64,000 bases of DNA from Dyella subtropica (GTDB lineage: Bacteria; Pseudomonadota; Gammaproteobacteria; Xanthomonadales; Rhodanobacteraceae), in contig NZ_JAPDPD010000015.1 of NCBI RefSeq assembly GCF_026283965.1, forward strand, positions 81,312 to 145,311, in the 5' to 3' direction. Each line of letters opens with the position of its first letter. Position 1 is the first letter of the stretch. A program made the translations under genes and the position numbers. The notes under the pieces were generated by a model that ran no database searches, was not told the DNA's origin, and saw only the letters and a list, made by a program, of their open reading frames with translations. This document shows, piece by piece, positions 40,038-50,300 of this stretch.

Positions 40038-41735
40038 TTAAGCGGGAACGGCCTCGCCTTGTGGCACTTCTTTGGCCAGGCGACCGCTTTCGAGTTTTAT
40101 GATCCGGTCCGCGACGTGGTAGTAGCGGTCGTCGTGGCTGATCACGATGACCGTCTTACCCTTGGCTTTCAGTTCCGGCAGGATCTTGTGATAGAAAAAC
40201 TCCCGGAACTCGGGATCCTGGTCCGCCGCCCATTCATCGAACAGGTAAATGGGACGGTCCTCGACATACGTCGTGACCAGAGCCAGGCGCTTCCGCTGGC
40301 CTTGCGACAACGAGATCGTCGAAAACCTGCCTGCATGCACCTGCACTTTCTCCTCCAGGCGGAATTCGCGCAGGTAGCCGCGGATGACCTCGTCCGTCTG
40401 CGGCAAGTCCTCGGCCCCGTAGAGCTTGCTGAACAGGTAGGAGTCGGAAAACACCGTGCCGAAATGCTGCGCGTACCAGGCACGGTTCTCCGCCTGCACC
40501 CGCACGCCATTGAGCGAGACCTCGCCGCTGCCGGATTCGTACAGACCGCAGAGCAGCTTGGCGAATGTCGTCTTTCCGCTGCCGTTGCCGCCGGTGATGA
40601 AGAGCAGTTCGCCCGCGTTGATCGAGAGATTGACCGGGCCAAACTCGAAACCATGATCGCCGCCGATGCCTTCATAGGTGTGGCGGAGATTGGTCAGTTT
40701 TATGCTGCAACCCGAGGCGTGCACCCGCTCACCGAGCTTCACGTCGTTGTTGACCGCCGTGGCGACCCGGTCGCGCGAGGTGCGCGTATGCAGCTCGGCC
40801 ACGGACATCGACGCCGAATGGCGGAACACGCCAAGCTCTTCCAGATTGTCGAGTGCGACGCCGGCTCGGGCGAACTGTCCGCCGCTCTCGATCACGCGAT
40901 CCATGTTCGACCTGATGTAAAGGAACGCCACCAGGAAGCTGATCATGACCTCGTGGGAAATTCCGCCGAGGAGCTTCGCGCCGTAGATAAGCAGGCCGAC
41001 AAAGATAAAGAAGGCTACCTCGGAGTATCCGTAGATGATTCCGAACATCAGCTCGGCGCTGTAGCTCCTGTCCCGGTGCTTGCTCGATACGTCATAGAGC
41101 TCGCCCGTATAGAATCCATTCCAGCGAGCCATGTTCATCTTCAGCTCCTTGATGCCCCCATTCATCGCGTTGTATGTGGCCAGCATCATTTCCGCGAACG
41201 TGTGCGCCTCGCGGAGGTGTTTCTCGAACCTGCTTTTCATCAGTTCGCGCGTCACCGTCAGCGCCAGCATGAAACACACCAGCACCAGCAGCAGCTTCCA
41301 GGACAGATAGCCCAGATAGAAGAAGGATGCGATGGTCACGGTGTAGTCGACAAGCAGCGCCGGGAGCGAGCGCATGGATTCCGACAGGCGGTCCACGTCC
41401 TGGGTAACGGCCGACAGAAGCTTGGCATTGCCCTCGCGCTCCAGCTCGACCAGCGGCGTATGGATCCACTGCCGCCCGAGCTGCAGGCGAAGGTCGAACG
41501 ACGACCATAACGCCAGCTTGGAAATGCTGACCTTGGCAATGAAGCTCGTCACCGCGGCAGCGGTGCACAGGCCAATGAACTTCCAGATATCCTCATTGCC
41601 GTCGATGACGCCTCTGAGATGGTTGTTGAATATCATCAGCAGCCAGACGGTGCTCAATCCGGCGACCGCCGAGATGGCCGTGGTGGCGATGATCACTTCG
41701 GGAGCGTATCCGAACAGAAAACGTATGATCCTCAC
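40038..41735 (-). CDS. SyrD/PvdE-type peptide export ABC transporter
   Basis: Fused permease and ATPase of the cyclic-peptide exporter family, about 565 residues, usual for the family. The N-terminal half has several hydrophobic segments, starting IIRFLFGYAPEVIIATTAIS. The C-terminal half has Walker A GGNGSGKTTF, signature LSQGQRKRL and Walker B IYLFDEWAADQDP. I place the start at a GTG (41733-41735) preceded by GAGAGAGGTG; an in-frame extension upstream is Arg-rich and does not look coded. It lies between the fkbH-like gene and the PKS in the same direction with about 80-bp gaps, so it is probably co-transcribed. Likely role: moving the finished lipopeptide-polyketide across the inner membrane. 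Confidence 0.92.
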   Translation of the reverse strand: MRIIRFLFGYAPEVIIATTAISAVAGLSTVWLLMIFNNHLRGVIDGNEDIWKFIGLCTAAAVTSFIAKVSISKLALWSSFDLRLQLGRQWIHTPLVELEREGNAKLLSAVTQDVDRLSESMRSLPALLVDYTVTIASFFYLGYLSWKLLLVLVCFMLALTVTRELMKSRFEKHLREAHTFAEMMLATYNAMNGGIKELKMNMARWNGFYTGELYDVSSKHRDRSYSAELMFGIIYGYSEVAFFIFVGLLIYGAKLLGGISHEVMISFLVAFLYIRSNMDRVIESGGQFARAGVALDNLEELGVFRHSASMSVAELHTRTSRDRVATAVNNDVKLGERVHASGCSIKLTNLRHTYEGIGGDHGFEFGPVNLSINAGELLFITGGNGSGKTTFAKLLCGLYESGSGEVSLNGVRVQAENRAWYAQHFGTVFSDSYLFSKLYGAEDLPQTDEVIRGYLREFRLEEKVQVHAGRFSTISLSQGQRKRLALVTTYVEDRPIYLFDEWAADQDPEFREFFYHKILPELKAKGKTVIVISHDDRYYHVADRIIKLESGRLAKEVPQGEAVPA

Positions 41736-41815
41736 CGCGCACCTCTCTCTGCGTTGGTAGTGAAATTCCCGACGAGCAAAAACACATGCAGGCCTGCGTG
41801 CAGCAGGCCATCGAT

Positions 41816-42925
41816 CTACGCGAATGCTTCCTGGCGGCAGCCCATGCCGTTCACGATGTGGACCGACGCGTACGCGGGGTAATCCGAGACCACGCTGCAT
41901 TCGTTCTCCAGGAGGCTGACGCCGTCGAACTCGCCCAGGTCCTGGAAATGGCTGAAGCGGTAGGTGATGTACATCATGCGGTTGCGGTCGGTGCGGATGA
42001 ATTCAGCGCGCAAACGAACGCCGGCCTTGTTGGCCTCTGTCACCAGGTAATTGATGATGATCGTTCCCACGCCACGCGACATGACGCGGCAGGACATCAG
42101 CAGCAGCTTTACTGTCCAGTACTTGGGCGCCCGTTCGAGCAGGCACAGGCCGATCTTTCCGTAGGTCCCGAACCTGTCTTCCAGGCCGGCGATAAGCAGC
42201 TCGTGATCCGGCGACTCCATGATGGCCTTGAGCTCATCGTAGCTATAGGTCCGCCCCGTGGTATTCAGCTGATGGGTGCGTTTGGTGAGCTCTTCCGCCC
42301 GCTGCAAGTCGTTTTCAGTCGCCTTGCCCAGCGTCAGCTGGAGGCCAAGGGTCGCAAGGAAGTCTTCCTTGGGCCCCTCGAACTTCTCTTCCACCTCGTT
42401 GCGCTGGATGTCGCTGAGATACATAAGGCGACGGCTTTTGGACTCGTCCGTGACGAATCGCGGAATGAATTCATTCCGCTCCAGGATGGCGTCGAATTCC
42501 GTCGCGTCGACGCACAGCACGTCCGGATGCGAATAAGCCACTTCCTCGCGCTCGAAGGACTGATCGTCGATAAAGGCGATACTGTCGATGCCGACATTGA
42601 TCGCGGTCGCAATCGCCTTGACGGAGGCGGCCTTCGATCCCCAGTTGATCTGGGGATAGAGGAAGTATTCGGCGATCCCGAAGGCGGCCAGCTTGGCCAT
42701 GGCCGTGGCGTGATCGTTCTTGCTCGAGATCGACTGAAGAATGCCGCGGCGATCGAGCTCCTGGATCACGTCCACGACGCCGGGGATCAAGGCAACGGCC
42801 TCGTCTTCGAGAAGGACGCCGTCCCAGATCGTATGGTCGAGATCCCAGACGACGACCTTGACCGACCTGGCTCGCCGCTCTTCCCTGTCTTTCTCCAGCT
42901 CTGCCAACAACGCGTTGCTAGACAT
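41816..42925 (-). CDS. fkbH: FkbH-like HAD-family glyceryl transfer protein
   Basis: FkbH-type protein, 369 residues. In characterised pathways these proteins take a glyceryl unit from 1,3-bisphosphoglycerate, dephosphorylate it and place it on a discrete ACP: the first step to hydroxymalonyl- and methoxymalonyl-ACP. The HAD motif appears as VVWDLDHTIWDG, where DLDNTLWGG is common. The C-terminal acyltransferase-like half is present (TRTHQLNTTG-like segment, MSCRVMSRGVG). The second of two close ATGs (42923-42925) is chosen because GGAGG lies 7 bases upstream; the first ATG is only 1 base from it. The carrier and dehydrogenases that would complete the pathway are encoded just upstream. Confidence 0.93.
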   Translation of the reverse strand: MSSNALLAELEKDREERRARSVKVVVWDLDHTIWDGVLLEDEAVALIPGVVDVIQELDRRGILQSISSKNDHATAMAKLAAFGIAEYFLYPQINWGSKAASVKAIATAINVGIDSIAFIDDQSFEREEVAYSHPDVLCVDATEFDAILERNEFIPRFVTDESKSRRLMYLSDIQRNEVEEKFEGPKEDFLATLGLQLTLGKATENDLQRAEELTKRTHQLNTTGRTYSYDELKAIMESPDHELLIAGLEDRFGTYGKIGLCLLERAPKYWTVKLLLMSCRVMSRGVGTIIINYLVTEANKAGVRLRAEFIRTDRNRMMYITYRFSHFQDLGEFDGVSLLENECSVVSDYPAYASVHIVNGMGCRQEAFA

Positions 42926-43006
42926 CTTCATTCCTCCGATTGAAAGGACAGCAACAGCTCGCAACAACGCACCCCGCTCACCTCGCAACCCGTACGCACC
43001 CGTCGC

Positions 43007-43699
43007 TCAAGAGCGAGGCAGCGTTACGCCGGTGTAGATCCGCTCGCCATCGGCCATCCAGCGCCCGATGAAATCGGCGGCATGGCGCGGCATGGGCTTC
43101 ACCTTGTTTTCCAGAACGATCGAGAAGCCCCCCTCCCTGGCCCCTCCCGCCTTGACGGAAAAGAACACGGAAACCTCCCGAAACCCGAGAAAAGAGCGCG
43201 TGCCCGGGTAATAGCACTTGTAAAAAGATTCTTTGGCGCTGAAAGCGAGCTTTGGCCAATCCACGCCATCGATGTGCGGCAAGGCACGGAAATGCACGAG
43301 GTCATTCGGCCTGCAAACCAAATGGTATAGATCGCCCCCGAGGGGCTTGGCTTCTTCAGCGTCGAATCCCACGCCGGATGCGTCGTCCGATCGTGCGACG
43401 ACGGCGGAACAGAACCCTTCGCAATGCGTGATGCTGCCGCAGAAACTCGCCGGCCAGCGAGGGCTGCGATCGGGGTCGGCAATAATCGGCCCGATCGCCC
43501 CGCCGGCCTTCGCCAGCGCCTTGCGGGCAGCGGCACGACCTGCGGAATATTCACGGCGCCGCGCCGGCACCGCCTTGCGAATGTATGCCTCTTCCTCGAC
43601 GAAAAGAGGCGCGCTGAACATATCCGAGTCCGCGATGCATGCGGCGACGGGGGTCACAAAAAGGTCCGCCATCGCGCGCTCATCCGCGGCGAGGCTCAT
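43007..43699 (-). CDS. 4'-phosphopantetheinyl transferase, EntD/Sfp type
   Basis: Transfers phosphopantetheine from CoA to carrier-domain serines, here presumably those of the PKS, NRPS and the small ACP. 230 residues, typical of the EntD branch. Visible motifs: GSITHCEGFCSAVVA, GVGFDAEE (Mg-binding acidic pair) and FSAKESFYKCYYP. The start codon overlaps the stop of the acyl-CoA dehydrogenase gene by 4 bases (ATGA), so the two are translationally coupled. Its place inside the extender-unit gene set points to a dedicated activator of this pathway. Confidence 0.93.
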   Translation of the reverse strand: MSLAADERAMADLFVTPVAACIADSDMFSAPLFVEEEAYIRKAVPARRREYSAGRAAARKALAKAGGAIGPIIADPDRSPRWPASFCGSITHCEGFCSAVVARSDDASGVGFDAEEAKPLGGDLYHLVCRPNDLVHFRALPHIDGVDWPKLAFSAKESFYKCYYPGTRSFLGFREVSVFFSVKAGGAREGGFSIVLENKVKPMPRHAADFIGRWMADGERIYTGVTLPRS

Positions 43700-44916
43700 T
43701 CCGACACCGTATCGAGTGCGAGCTGATGCTTCGGCCTGCCGCCACTCGGCTGCCCGAAGGAATCACCTCCCGCCAACAGCCTCTGCCGGTCGAATTCCTG
43801 GAACCCCAGGCTGGCAATGGTGATCTGCTGGATCTGCGTGCTGCCCTCGATCACCTCCATGATCTTGGCGTCGCGCATCAACCGCTCGACCGGATAGGAG
43901 GGACTGCACCCGTTCGCGCCATGGATCTGGACAGCACGATCCGCCGCCCGCATCGCCGCGGTCGACGCGTGGTACTTCGCGATGAAGGTATGCATGATGT
44001 CCTGGAAATCCCCGGACTCACGCAGCGCTCCCGCGTGGCGGCACAGCAGCCGCGCCGCGACGGTATCCGTAATGGTGTCGCTGATCATCTGCTGGATCAG
44101 CTGATGATCTTTCAGCAGAGCACCGAATCGCGTGACGCCACTGGCGTATGCGTAGCAGGCATCCAGGGACGCCTGCGCGATCCCCACGGCACCGCAAGCC
44201 ACCGAATAACGCCCGAGTCCAAGCGCAGTCTGGGCCACGGTGGCGCCGAATCCCGGCCGGCCGATCATGTTGTCTTTCGGCACGCGGCACTGCTTGAACG
44301 TCACGAGCCCCAGCATCGATCCGCGGGTCCCGAACATGCCTTCGATCGGCTCGACGGACAGCCCTGCCCTGTCGCGCTCCACCAGAAACGTCACCGGCAG
44401 GCCGCTGTATGTGCACAGGACCAGGTACAGATCGGCAAGCTGACCAAAGCTGATCCATTTCTTCTGGCCGTCGAGTACGAACGCATCGCCATCGGCAACG
44501 GCCGTCATTTCAACGGCGGTGATGTCGCTGCCGACATTGGGTTCGCTGACACCGAGCGCACCAAGGACTTCACCCCTGGCCAGCAAAGGCAGCCAGCGCT
44601 CCTTGAGGCCGGAGCTGCCCCATCGAAGAATCGTGTGGGCGACCATGTCATGCACGGTCAACAGGGTGCGCACCGACGAGCAGGCCCTGCCGAGCTCCTC
44701 ATGCAGGGCGCCGTAAGTCACCATGTCCATCGATGCACCGCCCCAGCGGTGCGGCAGGAAGGGCGCAAAATATCCGTTCTGCGCGAGATCCGGGATGATC
44801 CTATCGGACAGCTTCTGGGAACGATCATGGATTTCGGCGAAGGGGACAACCTTGTCCAGGGCAAATCGACGAAATTCGCCTTGACGGCTATCTGTGTCCA
44901 TACCGCTACTCACCAT
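43696..44916 (-). CDS. Acyl-CoA dehydrogenase family protein (FkbI-like)
   Basis: Flavin-dependent acyl dehydrogenase, 406 residues. In methoxymalonyl/hydroxymalonyl-ACP pathways the FkbI/ZmaG-type member oxidises the 2-hydroxy-3-oxo intermediate on the carrier. Family signs are LGVSEPNVGSDITA (FAD region), KKWISFG, and IEGSTQIQQ holding the catalytic Glu. A GGGAGGGG motif lies 5-6 bases before the ATG at 44916. It sits 30 bp after the ACP gene. The assignment to extender synthesis rests on the neighbours (ACP, FkbK-like, FkbH-like), not on a unique motif. Confidence 0.9.
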   Translation of the reverse strand: MVSSGMDTDSRQGEFRRFALDKVVPFAEIHDRSQKLSDRIIPDLAQNGYFAPFLPHRWGGASMDMVTYGALHEELGRACSSVRTLLTVHDMVAHTILRWGSSGLKERWLPLLARGEVLGALGVSEPNVGSDITAVEMTAVADGDAFVLDGQKKWISFGQLADLYLVLCTYSGLPVTFLVERDRAGLSVEPIEGMFGTRGSMLGLVTFKQCRVPKDNMIGRPGFGATVAQTALGLGRYSVACGAVGIAQASLDACYAYASGVTRFGALLKDHQLIQQMISDTITDTVAARLLCRHAGALRESGDFQDIMHTFIAKYHASTAAMRAADRAVQIHGANGCSPSYPVERLMRDAKIMEVIEGSTQIQQITIASLGFQEFDRQRLLAGGDSFGQPSGGRPKHQLALDTVSE

Positions 44917-44946
44917 CGCAGCCCCTCCCGGATGTCGTCGCTTGTT

Positions 44947-45198
44947 CTAGGCAGCTACCACTACGCCCTGCTTCCGCCCGAGCATCTGGGCAATCGCGTC
45001 GATCGTGCTGAAGTTCGCCAGCTGAAGGTCGTCGTCTTCGATCGCGATCTTGAACTCCTTCTCCAGCCACGCAATCAGCTGGATGGCAAAAAGCGAGTTC
45101 ACATAACCGCCAGCGAACACGTCGTCCGCGTCACCGAGCTCGTCGGTGCGGAAAAAGCGCGAGAAGAACTGACGAATGATCTGTTTGTATTCACTCAT
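44947..45198 (-). CDS. Discrete acyl carrier protein for the extender unit (FkbJ-like)
   Basis: Small acidic carrier protein, 83 residues from the preferred ATG (45196-45198), which has TGGGG 6 bases upstream; an ATG 12 bases earlier is also possible. The phosphopantetheine site is GGYVNSLFAIQLI, the NSLF variant seen in ACPs of methoxymalonyl/hydroxymalonyl pathways. It should carry the glyceryl group from the FkbH-like protein through oxidation and then serve as extender donor to some PKS ATs. Confidence 0.92.
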   Translation of the reverse strand: MSEYKQIIRQFFSRFFRTDELGDADDVFAGGYVNSLFAIQLIAWLEKEFKIAIEDDDLQLANFSTIDAIAQMLGRKQGVVVAA

Positions 45199-45221
45199 GG
45201 TGGACCCCATCCCTTTGTGAA

Positions 45222-46076
45222 TCAGTATTCAAAAAAACCCTTGCCGTTCTTTCGACCGTGCAAGCCAGCGTCCACCATCTGCTTCAACAAGGGACATGGC
45301 CGGTACTTGCTGTCGTTGAAGCTCTCGTACAGCACCTCGATCGAGTACAGGATCGTATCCAGGCCGATCAGGTCCGCCGTCGCCAGCGGCCCCATCGTGT
45401 GGCCGAAGCACTCGACAAAGATCTTGTCGATGTCAGCCGGCGGAGCGACGCGATCGTGGACGAGAAATGCCGCCTCGTTGACGGTGAGCATCAGGACTCG
45501 GTTGGATACGAATCCAGGGGAGTCCGACACGATGACGGACTCCTTGCCGAACTGGCTCAGGAACTGCTTGGCGGTATCGATCGTTTCGTTGGACGTGTGG
45601 TATCCGCGGATGACTTCCACCGTCTTCTTCATCGGAACGGGATTCATGAAATGCATCCCAAGAATCCGATCGGGCCGCTCTGTCAAGGAGCCGATCCGGG
45701 TAATCGATATCGCGGATGTATTCGCCGCAAAAATGGTCTGCGGGCGGCAGATCTGGTCGATCTGCCGATAGATGTCCTTTTTGATGCCGAAGTTTTCCGT
45801 CGCGTTCTCGACGACGAAATCGGCTTCTTCCAGCACGGCAAGGTCCGTGGACGTAACGATGGAAGAGAGCGTTTCGTCAACGCCCTTGCCCCCCGGCTTC
45901 TTGCCCATCAAAAGCTGAGCTCGAAGATTCTGGCGGATCGACCGCACCGCATCGTCGAGTATGTCTTTACCGATATCGATAAGCAGCACTTTATGCCCAT
46001 GCTGGGCGAGATCCTGGGCAAGTCCACGCCCCATCACCCCAGCGCCCACAACTCCGATCACATTCAAATCAGGCAC
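45222..46076 (-). CDS. 3-hydroxyacyl-CoA dehydrogenase family protein (FkbK-like)
   Basis: NAD-dependent dehydrogenase of the 3-hydroxybutyryl-CoA type, 284 residues. Rossmann motif GVVGAGVMGRGLA at the N-terminus; catalytic-region HFMNPVPMKKTVEVI; C-terminal domain with ADLIGLDTILYSIE. With its neighbours it corresponds to FkbK/ZmaE, which oxidise glyceryl-ACP. The start is a GTG at 46074-46076 behind an AAGGGGTGGG stretch. The gene lies 23 bp before the ACP gene. No O-methyltransferase accompanies the set, so the end product is more likely hydroxymalonyl-ACP than methoxymalonyl-ACP. Confidence 0.9.
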   Translation of the reverse strand: MPDLNVIGVVGAGVMGRGLAQDLAQHGHKVLLIDIGKDILDDAVRSIRQNLRAQLLMGKKPGGKGVDETLSSIVTSTDLAVLEEADFVVENATENFGIKKDIYRQIDQICRPQTIFAANTSAISITRIGSLTERPDRILGMHFMNPVPMKKTVEVIRGYHTSNETIDTAKQFLSQFGKESVIVSDSPGFVSNRVLMLTVNEAAFLVHDRVAPPADIDKIFVECFGHTMGPLATADLIGLDTILYSIEVLYESFNDSKYRPCPLLKQMVDAGLHGRKNGKGFFEY

Positions 46077-46151
46077 TACCCACCCCTTCGATATGAGCCA
46101 TCAAAATGGTTGCGGACGGCGAAACGTGCGGATGAAACCGGATGAAGTCCG

Positions 46152-46928
46152 TCAGCCTGCAAGGCGCTCCGGCGGCGCCGACCGCGCCATGGCCTTGCGC
46201 AGCTCAATGGACAGTGCGCGCAGGAAGAGCGGCTGGGCGGAGCGAATGAAGAAATGGTCCCCGGGCATCATCTGCAGGCTGAAGGAACCGTCAGTCGCCT
46301 CACGCCATGCCTCCACGTCGCCGCGGCCCGCCTCGGGGTCGCGCAGACCGCCGAATGCCAGGACGTCGCACTTCAGCCTGGGCTCGGCCCGATACGTGTA
46401 GTCCTCATGGACCGCCAGGTCCGCCCGTAACATCGGCTCGATCAGCGACATCAACTCGCTGTCGCCAAGGACTTCGGCAGGTGTGCCGCCCAAGTGGCGG
46501 AGGCCTTCGATAAATTCATCGCGGGAAAGATGATTGATAGGCGCACGGGTCAAAGGCCGATGCGGCGCCACTCTTCCCGAGACAACCAGGCATTCGGGCG
46601 CCGGCTTGCCTTCCTGCTGCAGCCTTCGCGCCAATTCGAATGCGATGATCGCGCCCATGCTGTGCCCGAACAGCGTAAACGGGCGATCCATCAAGGGCGT
46701 CAATATGGGCAGCAGCGCATCGACTATCTCGTCGGCGTTGGCCATGGGCATTTCGCGCTGGCGCATCTCCCGGCCCGGAAGCTGCACCGCACAGAGCTCG
46801 ATGCTCTGCGGCAGATAATCCCGCCAGTCCCTGAAAGCCTGGGCTGAGCCGCCGGCAAAAGGAAAGCAGAACAGACGCATGGAAGCATTAGCGTTCGGAG
46901 CATGTACTTGAAGCCATGGATTCGACAC
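46152..46928 (-). CDS. Type II (editing) thioesterase
   Basis: Alpha/beta hydrolase of the GrsT/RifR type that clears misloaded carrier domains in NRPS/PKS pathways. 258 residues from a GTG at 46926-46928. Motifs: RLFCFPFAGG near the N-terminus, nucleophile elbow GHSMGA, and GDHFFI with the catalytic His near the C-terminus. The GTG is preferred because it gives the family's usual N-terminus and has GAGG 8 bases upstream; an ATG 16 codons further in would cut the conserved start. It is the first gene of the minus-strand run that continues into the extender set. Confidence 0.9.
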   Translation of the reverse strand: MSNPWLQVHAPNANASMRLFCFPFAGGSAQAFRDWRDYLPQSIELCAVQLPGREMRQREMPMANADEIVDALLPILTPLMDRPFTLFGHSMGAIIAFELARRLQQEGKPAPECLVVSGRVAPHRPLTRAPINHLSRDEFIEGLRHLGGTPAEVLGDSELMSLIEPMLRADLAVHEDYTYRAEPRLKCDVLAFGGLRDPEAGRGDVEAWREATDGSFSLQMMPGDHFFIRSAQPLFLRALSIELRKAMARSAPPERLAG

Positions 46929-47398
46929 TTCCCTTGCCTCGCACGAGTTGAATTGACGGAGCCGATGACAACACGAACTTGAAGCCACAGCGCACAGCGA
47001 AAATTCAGGTGTTCAAGAACAACCAAAGTGGTTCAGAAGCGGAGCATATGCATTGCAAAGCAATGACAGTCGATTCAAATGCGCCCGCTTATCCAGACAA
47101 TAAAACGTGATCTCCCGCACCTTTCGATGCGCGAATACTTCGGGCAAAGCCACAGAAATAAACGGCAAGCCGCCTCTGGCCTAGATGCTTCTTAAGGCCA
47201 CTCACAGTATCTAAGGACGCACGCTACCCCGGTTCCCTGGCTGTAGGCGGCTAGTCCTGTCAGGCTACACTGCACTTGCGTGAAACCCTCGTGAATGTAC
47301 ACGCCATCGTCGCGCCCTATTGACATAACGGATGCACGTTGCTGTTCTTTGCGAGCGTGCAGCTCGAAAAAAATCAAAGATGCAGCCATGAGATTCCA
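46929..47398. promoter_or_regulatory. Divergent intergenic region
   Basis: 470 bp between the thioesterase gene (minus) and the GH13-GT5 gene (plus), more AT-rich than the flanks and without a convincing gene, so it probably holds promoters in both directions. Visible: a perfect small inverted repeat (cattgc-aaa-gcaatg) at 47051-47065 and a good -35 hexamer ttgaca at 47320-47325 facing the plus-strand gene, with no convincing -10 at the expected distance. Confidence 0.45.
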
Positions 47399-50300
47399 AT
47401 GCGCCCCATCATCTCTTCCCGATCTGTCGACAGAGCATTGGCGCCATCGCCGCCTGAAAATTTCGGCAGGTCCTATTCGATATTTACGAAGAAACTTGGC
47501 GAAGGAACCTTTCGCGACATATCAAATAATGTCGAGTCGCTGCGCCGGCTTGGCATCAGCAAGCTGCATTTGAGCCCTGTCTATCCGCAGTCGTGCTACA
47601 GCTACAACACGACCCGCAACGACCACCAGTACTGGCCCTCCGATCACACATCGATCGACGACGGGCTTGGTGGCGAGCAGGCTTTTCTGGAACTGCTTGA
47701 AACGCTCAATCAGCGGTCGATCGATATTGTTCTCGATCTGATTCTCACCCACTTCGGCTACGGCGGAGGCGACGCGCTCACGCTGGAACGTCATGACCTC
47801 CGCCGGCCGGCATGCTATCGGATCGACATCAATCCGCCGGAGCACCTGTATACGGATGTTGAAAACGCCTCGTCGTACCAGGCACAGCTGTCGCTACGGG
47901 AGGAGATTGCGAAGTACGCGATATACAACATGCCGTCTTTCGACCACGCCGATCCGGCGGCGCGCAGGTACATCATCGATGCCCACAAGAGGTTTATTGC
48001 GCTGGGTGTGCGCTCCTTCCGGATCGATTCCGCCCGTCATATCTCCTTGAACTTCCTGGTCGAGTTCATCTCCGAATTGGCGGATGGCGCAGGAGGACAA
48101 AAGGTATCCTTCCTGCTGGAGGAGGCCGGCACTCGCTATACCTCCATCGCCTGCACCTATTACGAAACCCTCCGCCGTATACCCGCCAATGCCCAGGTTT
48201 ATTTCCTGGACTTCCCCCTCAACGGCGCGGTACTGGCACTGCAGGATGCCTCGATCACTTTTAAGCGGTTTGTCCGCTTCATTCACGACCGGGAGACGCC
48301 CCTGACTCCCCTGGACCGCCTGGTCCCCTTCGTTGAAAGCCACGACTCGACGACGTTGCCGGCCAGCGAATTCTGGGCGCTGGCGATGTCCGTAGTGACG
48401 CACTTCTTCAGCCAATGCGCCCCCATGCTGTTTCATGGAGGCGAGGCGTTCATGGATCGCGCGCATGCCCGCGAACGCATCGATGCCATATCGCCTTCGG
48501 GCATGGTGAACGACCTGGTCCAGACGATGGAGTCAGCTCTCGCGCCGTATCGCGCTTCCGCGAACTTTGGCGACACCAAGGAATACGATGTTACGGACGA
48601 CAGGCTCCTCGCAGCGAAGGCGGCGGATGGGCGGCGGCTGTTCCTGTTTATCAATCGATGCGCGGATCGCGCCGACCTGGCTTTCGATCTTGGAGCCATC
48701 CTTCGAGGCGCCGAGCTTCGTATCGCCGTATCACTGGGAGAAAAGTGTGAAGTCACCTGCCGCGGTGACGTACTTCACATTGCGAGCGAAGGGCTGGCTT
48801 GCGCGGTTTTCGAATTGATCGAACCCGCAGAGCACCTGAGCACGCCAACAACCCCCATCGAACTCGGCATCTGGGCCGACATGCTGCAGGAGTCGCAGAA
48901 CTCACGGCATAGAGTCCTCATGGCCGCCATGGAATTCGGCAGCATTGAGGGACTGCACGGTCCAGGCGGCGAACCGATCGACGTGCGAGTGGGCGGCCTG
49001 GGCCAGGTCATCAGCGAGATCATTCGGGAATATCCCGACTTCCTTGGGAAGGATGGAAGTGAATGCTTCTTTGCATTCCCTCGCTACCAGGGAATCCCAC
49101 AACAATCGCTCACCCACGTCAGCTCTTTCGACATAGACGTTGAAGGAAGCCTGGAAAAAATGGAGGTTTACTGCCTTGCGGCACAGCCACGCTCCCGAAT
49201 CTATTTTCTTGACCACCCCCACTTCCTTCGGCGATCGGTAAGCACGGGCGCCCATGCGCGCAATGTCTATCACACGGATGGCTATCGCGATGAGATGATT
49301 TTTCTACGGCTGTTCAACAAAGGACTGGCCTGCCTGTTCGACCTGTTGAATTGCACGATCTATCACGGGCACGACTATCACACCTCGCTGGTCCCGTTTT
49401 TCCTCGACAAGCGCTCAGCCTGCACGCTCAGCATCCACAATGCGGGAGCCGCCTATGTAAGCTCCATGACGCTGCCCTACTACGGCGGCATGGATCGCCA
49501 TACCGCAGAGTTTCAAGAAACATCCGTGTCAGTTGAAGATTTCTCGCGCATCCTCGGCATCCATCGGTGCCTCGCGATCGAGCATTTCCAGCACAAAGGC
49601 GCCATCAATATCCTGAAAGGAGCCACCAGCTTCGTGGCCGCGAACAACCTGGTGGGCGGATTGCCGGTCAGCGCAGCCTATGCCCGCGAACTCTCCCGCT
49701 CATGGGGTGAAGTGATGGACCGCGTCGCGCAAGCCCACGGAAAGATGGCGCGGGATCCATTCAATCTATTGATACCCAGCGGGCACGTAAGGTACCCATT
49801 GCTCTATGGCATAAACAACGGCTCAGCGTTCCATGGTGAGGGAATGCCGGCCGATGCCGACGAGGTCGCAGGGGGAGCCATCAAGCGCACCGCCAAGGCC
49901 GCCCTTCTGGAAGCCTTGTGGCCCGGCACCGATCAGGATCGCCCGCTTTGCGCCATCATTACCCGCCTTACCGACCAGAAAAACATCACCGCGATCATCG
50001 AAAGCGCACGCTTCATACTTGAAAACGGTGGCTGCGTCATCGTCGCCGGACCGATGGACCAGAGCATGACCCCGGACAAGATACAGGCGCTGTTCGTCGT
50101 GATGGAGCAGTTCCCCGGCTCTTTCTGGTTCTCCCCGGAATTCATCGATCAGCCGACGCGAAAGCAGATCCTGCTCGCCGCGGACTTCACCATCATTCCC
50201 AGCAAATTCGAGCCCTTCGGCTTGACTGATATCGAGTTCAGCCGGTACGGCGCCATCGTCGTTGCGCGACGCACCGGCGGCCTGGGCAAGGTTCGCAACG

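Noticed and set aside
41736..41900. Longer N-terminus for the exporter
   Set aside because: Arg-rich, no membrane character, and the GTG at 41735 has a good ribosome site.
40059..45771. Plus-strand frames at 40059-41510 and 43639-45771
   Set aside because: Antisense to the exporter and to the extender-unit genes; no domain in their translations.
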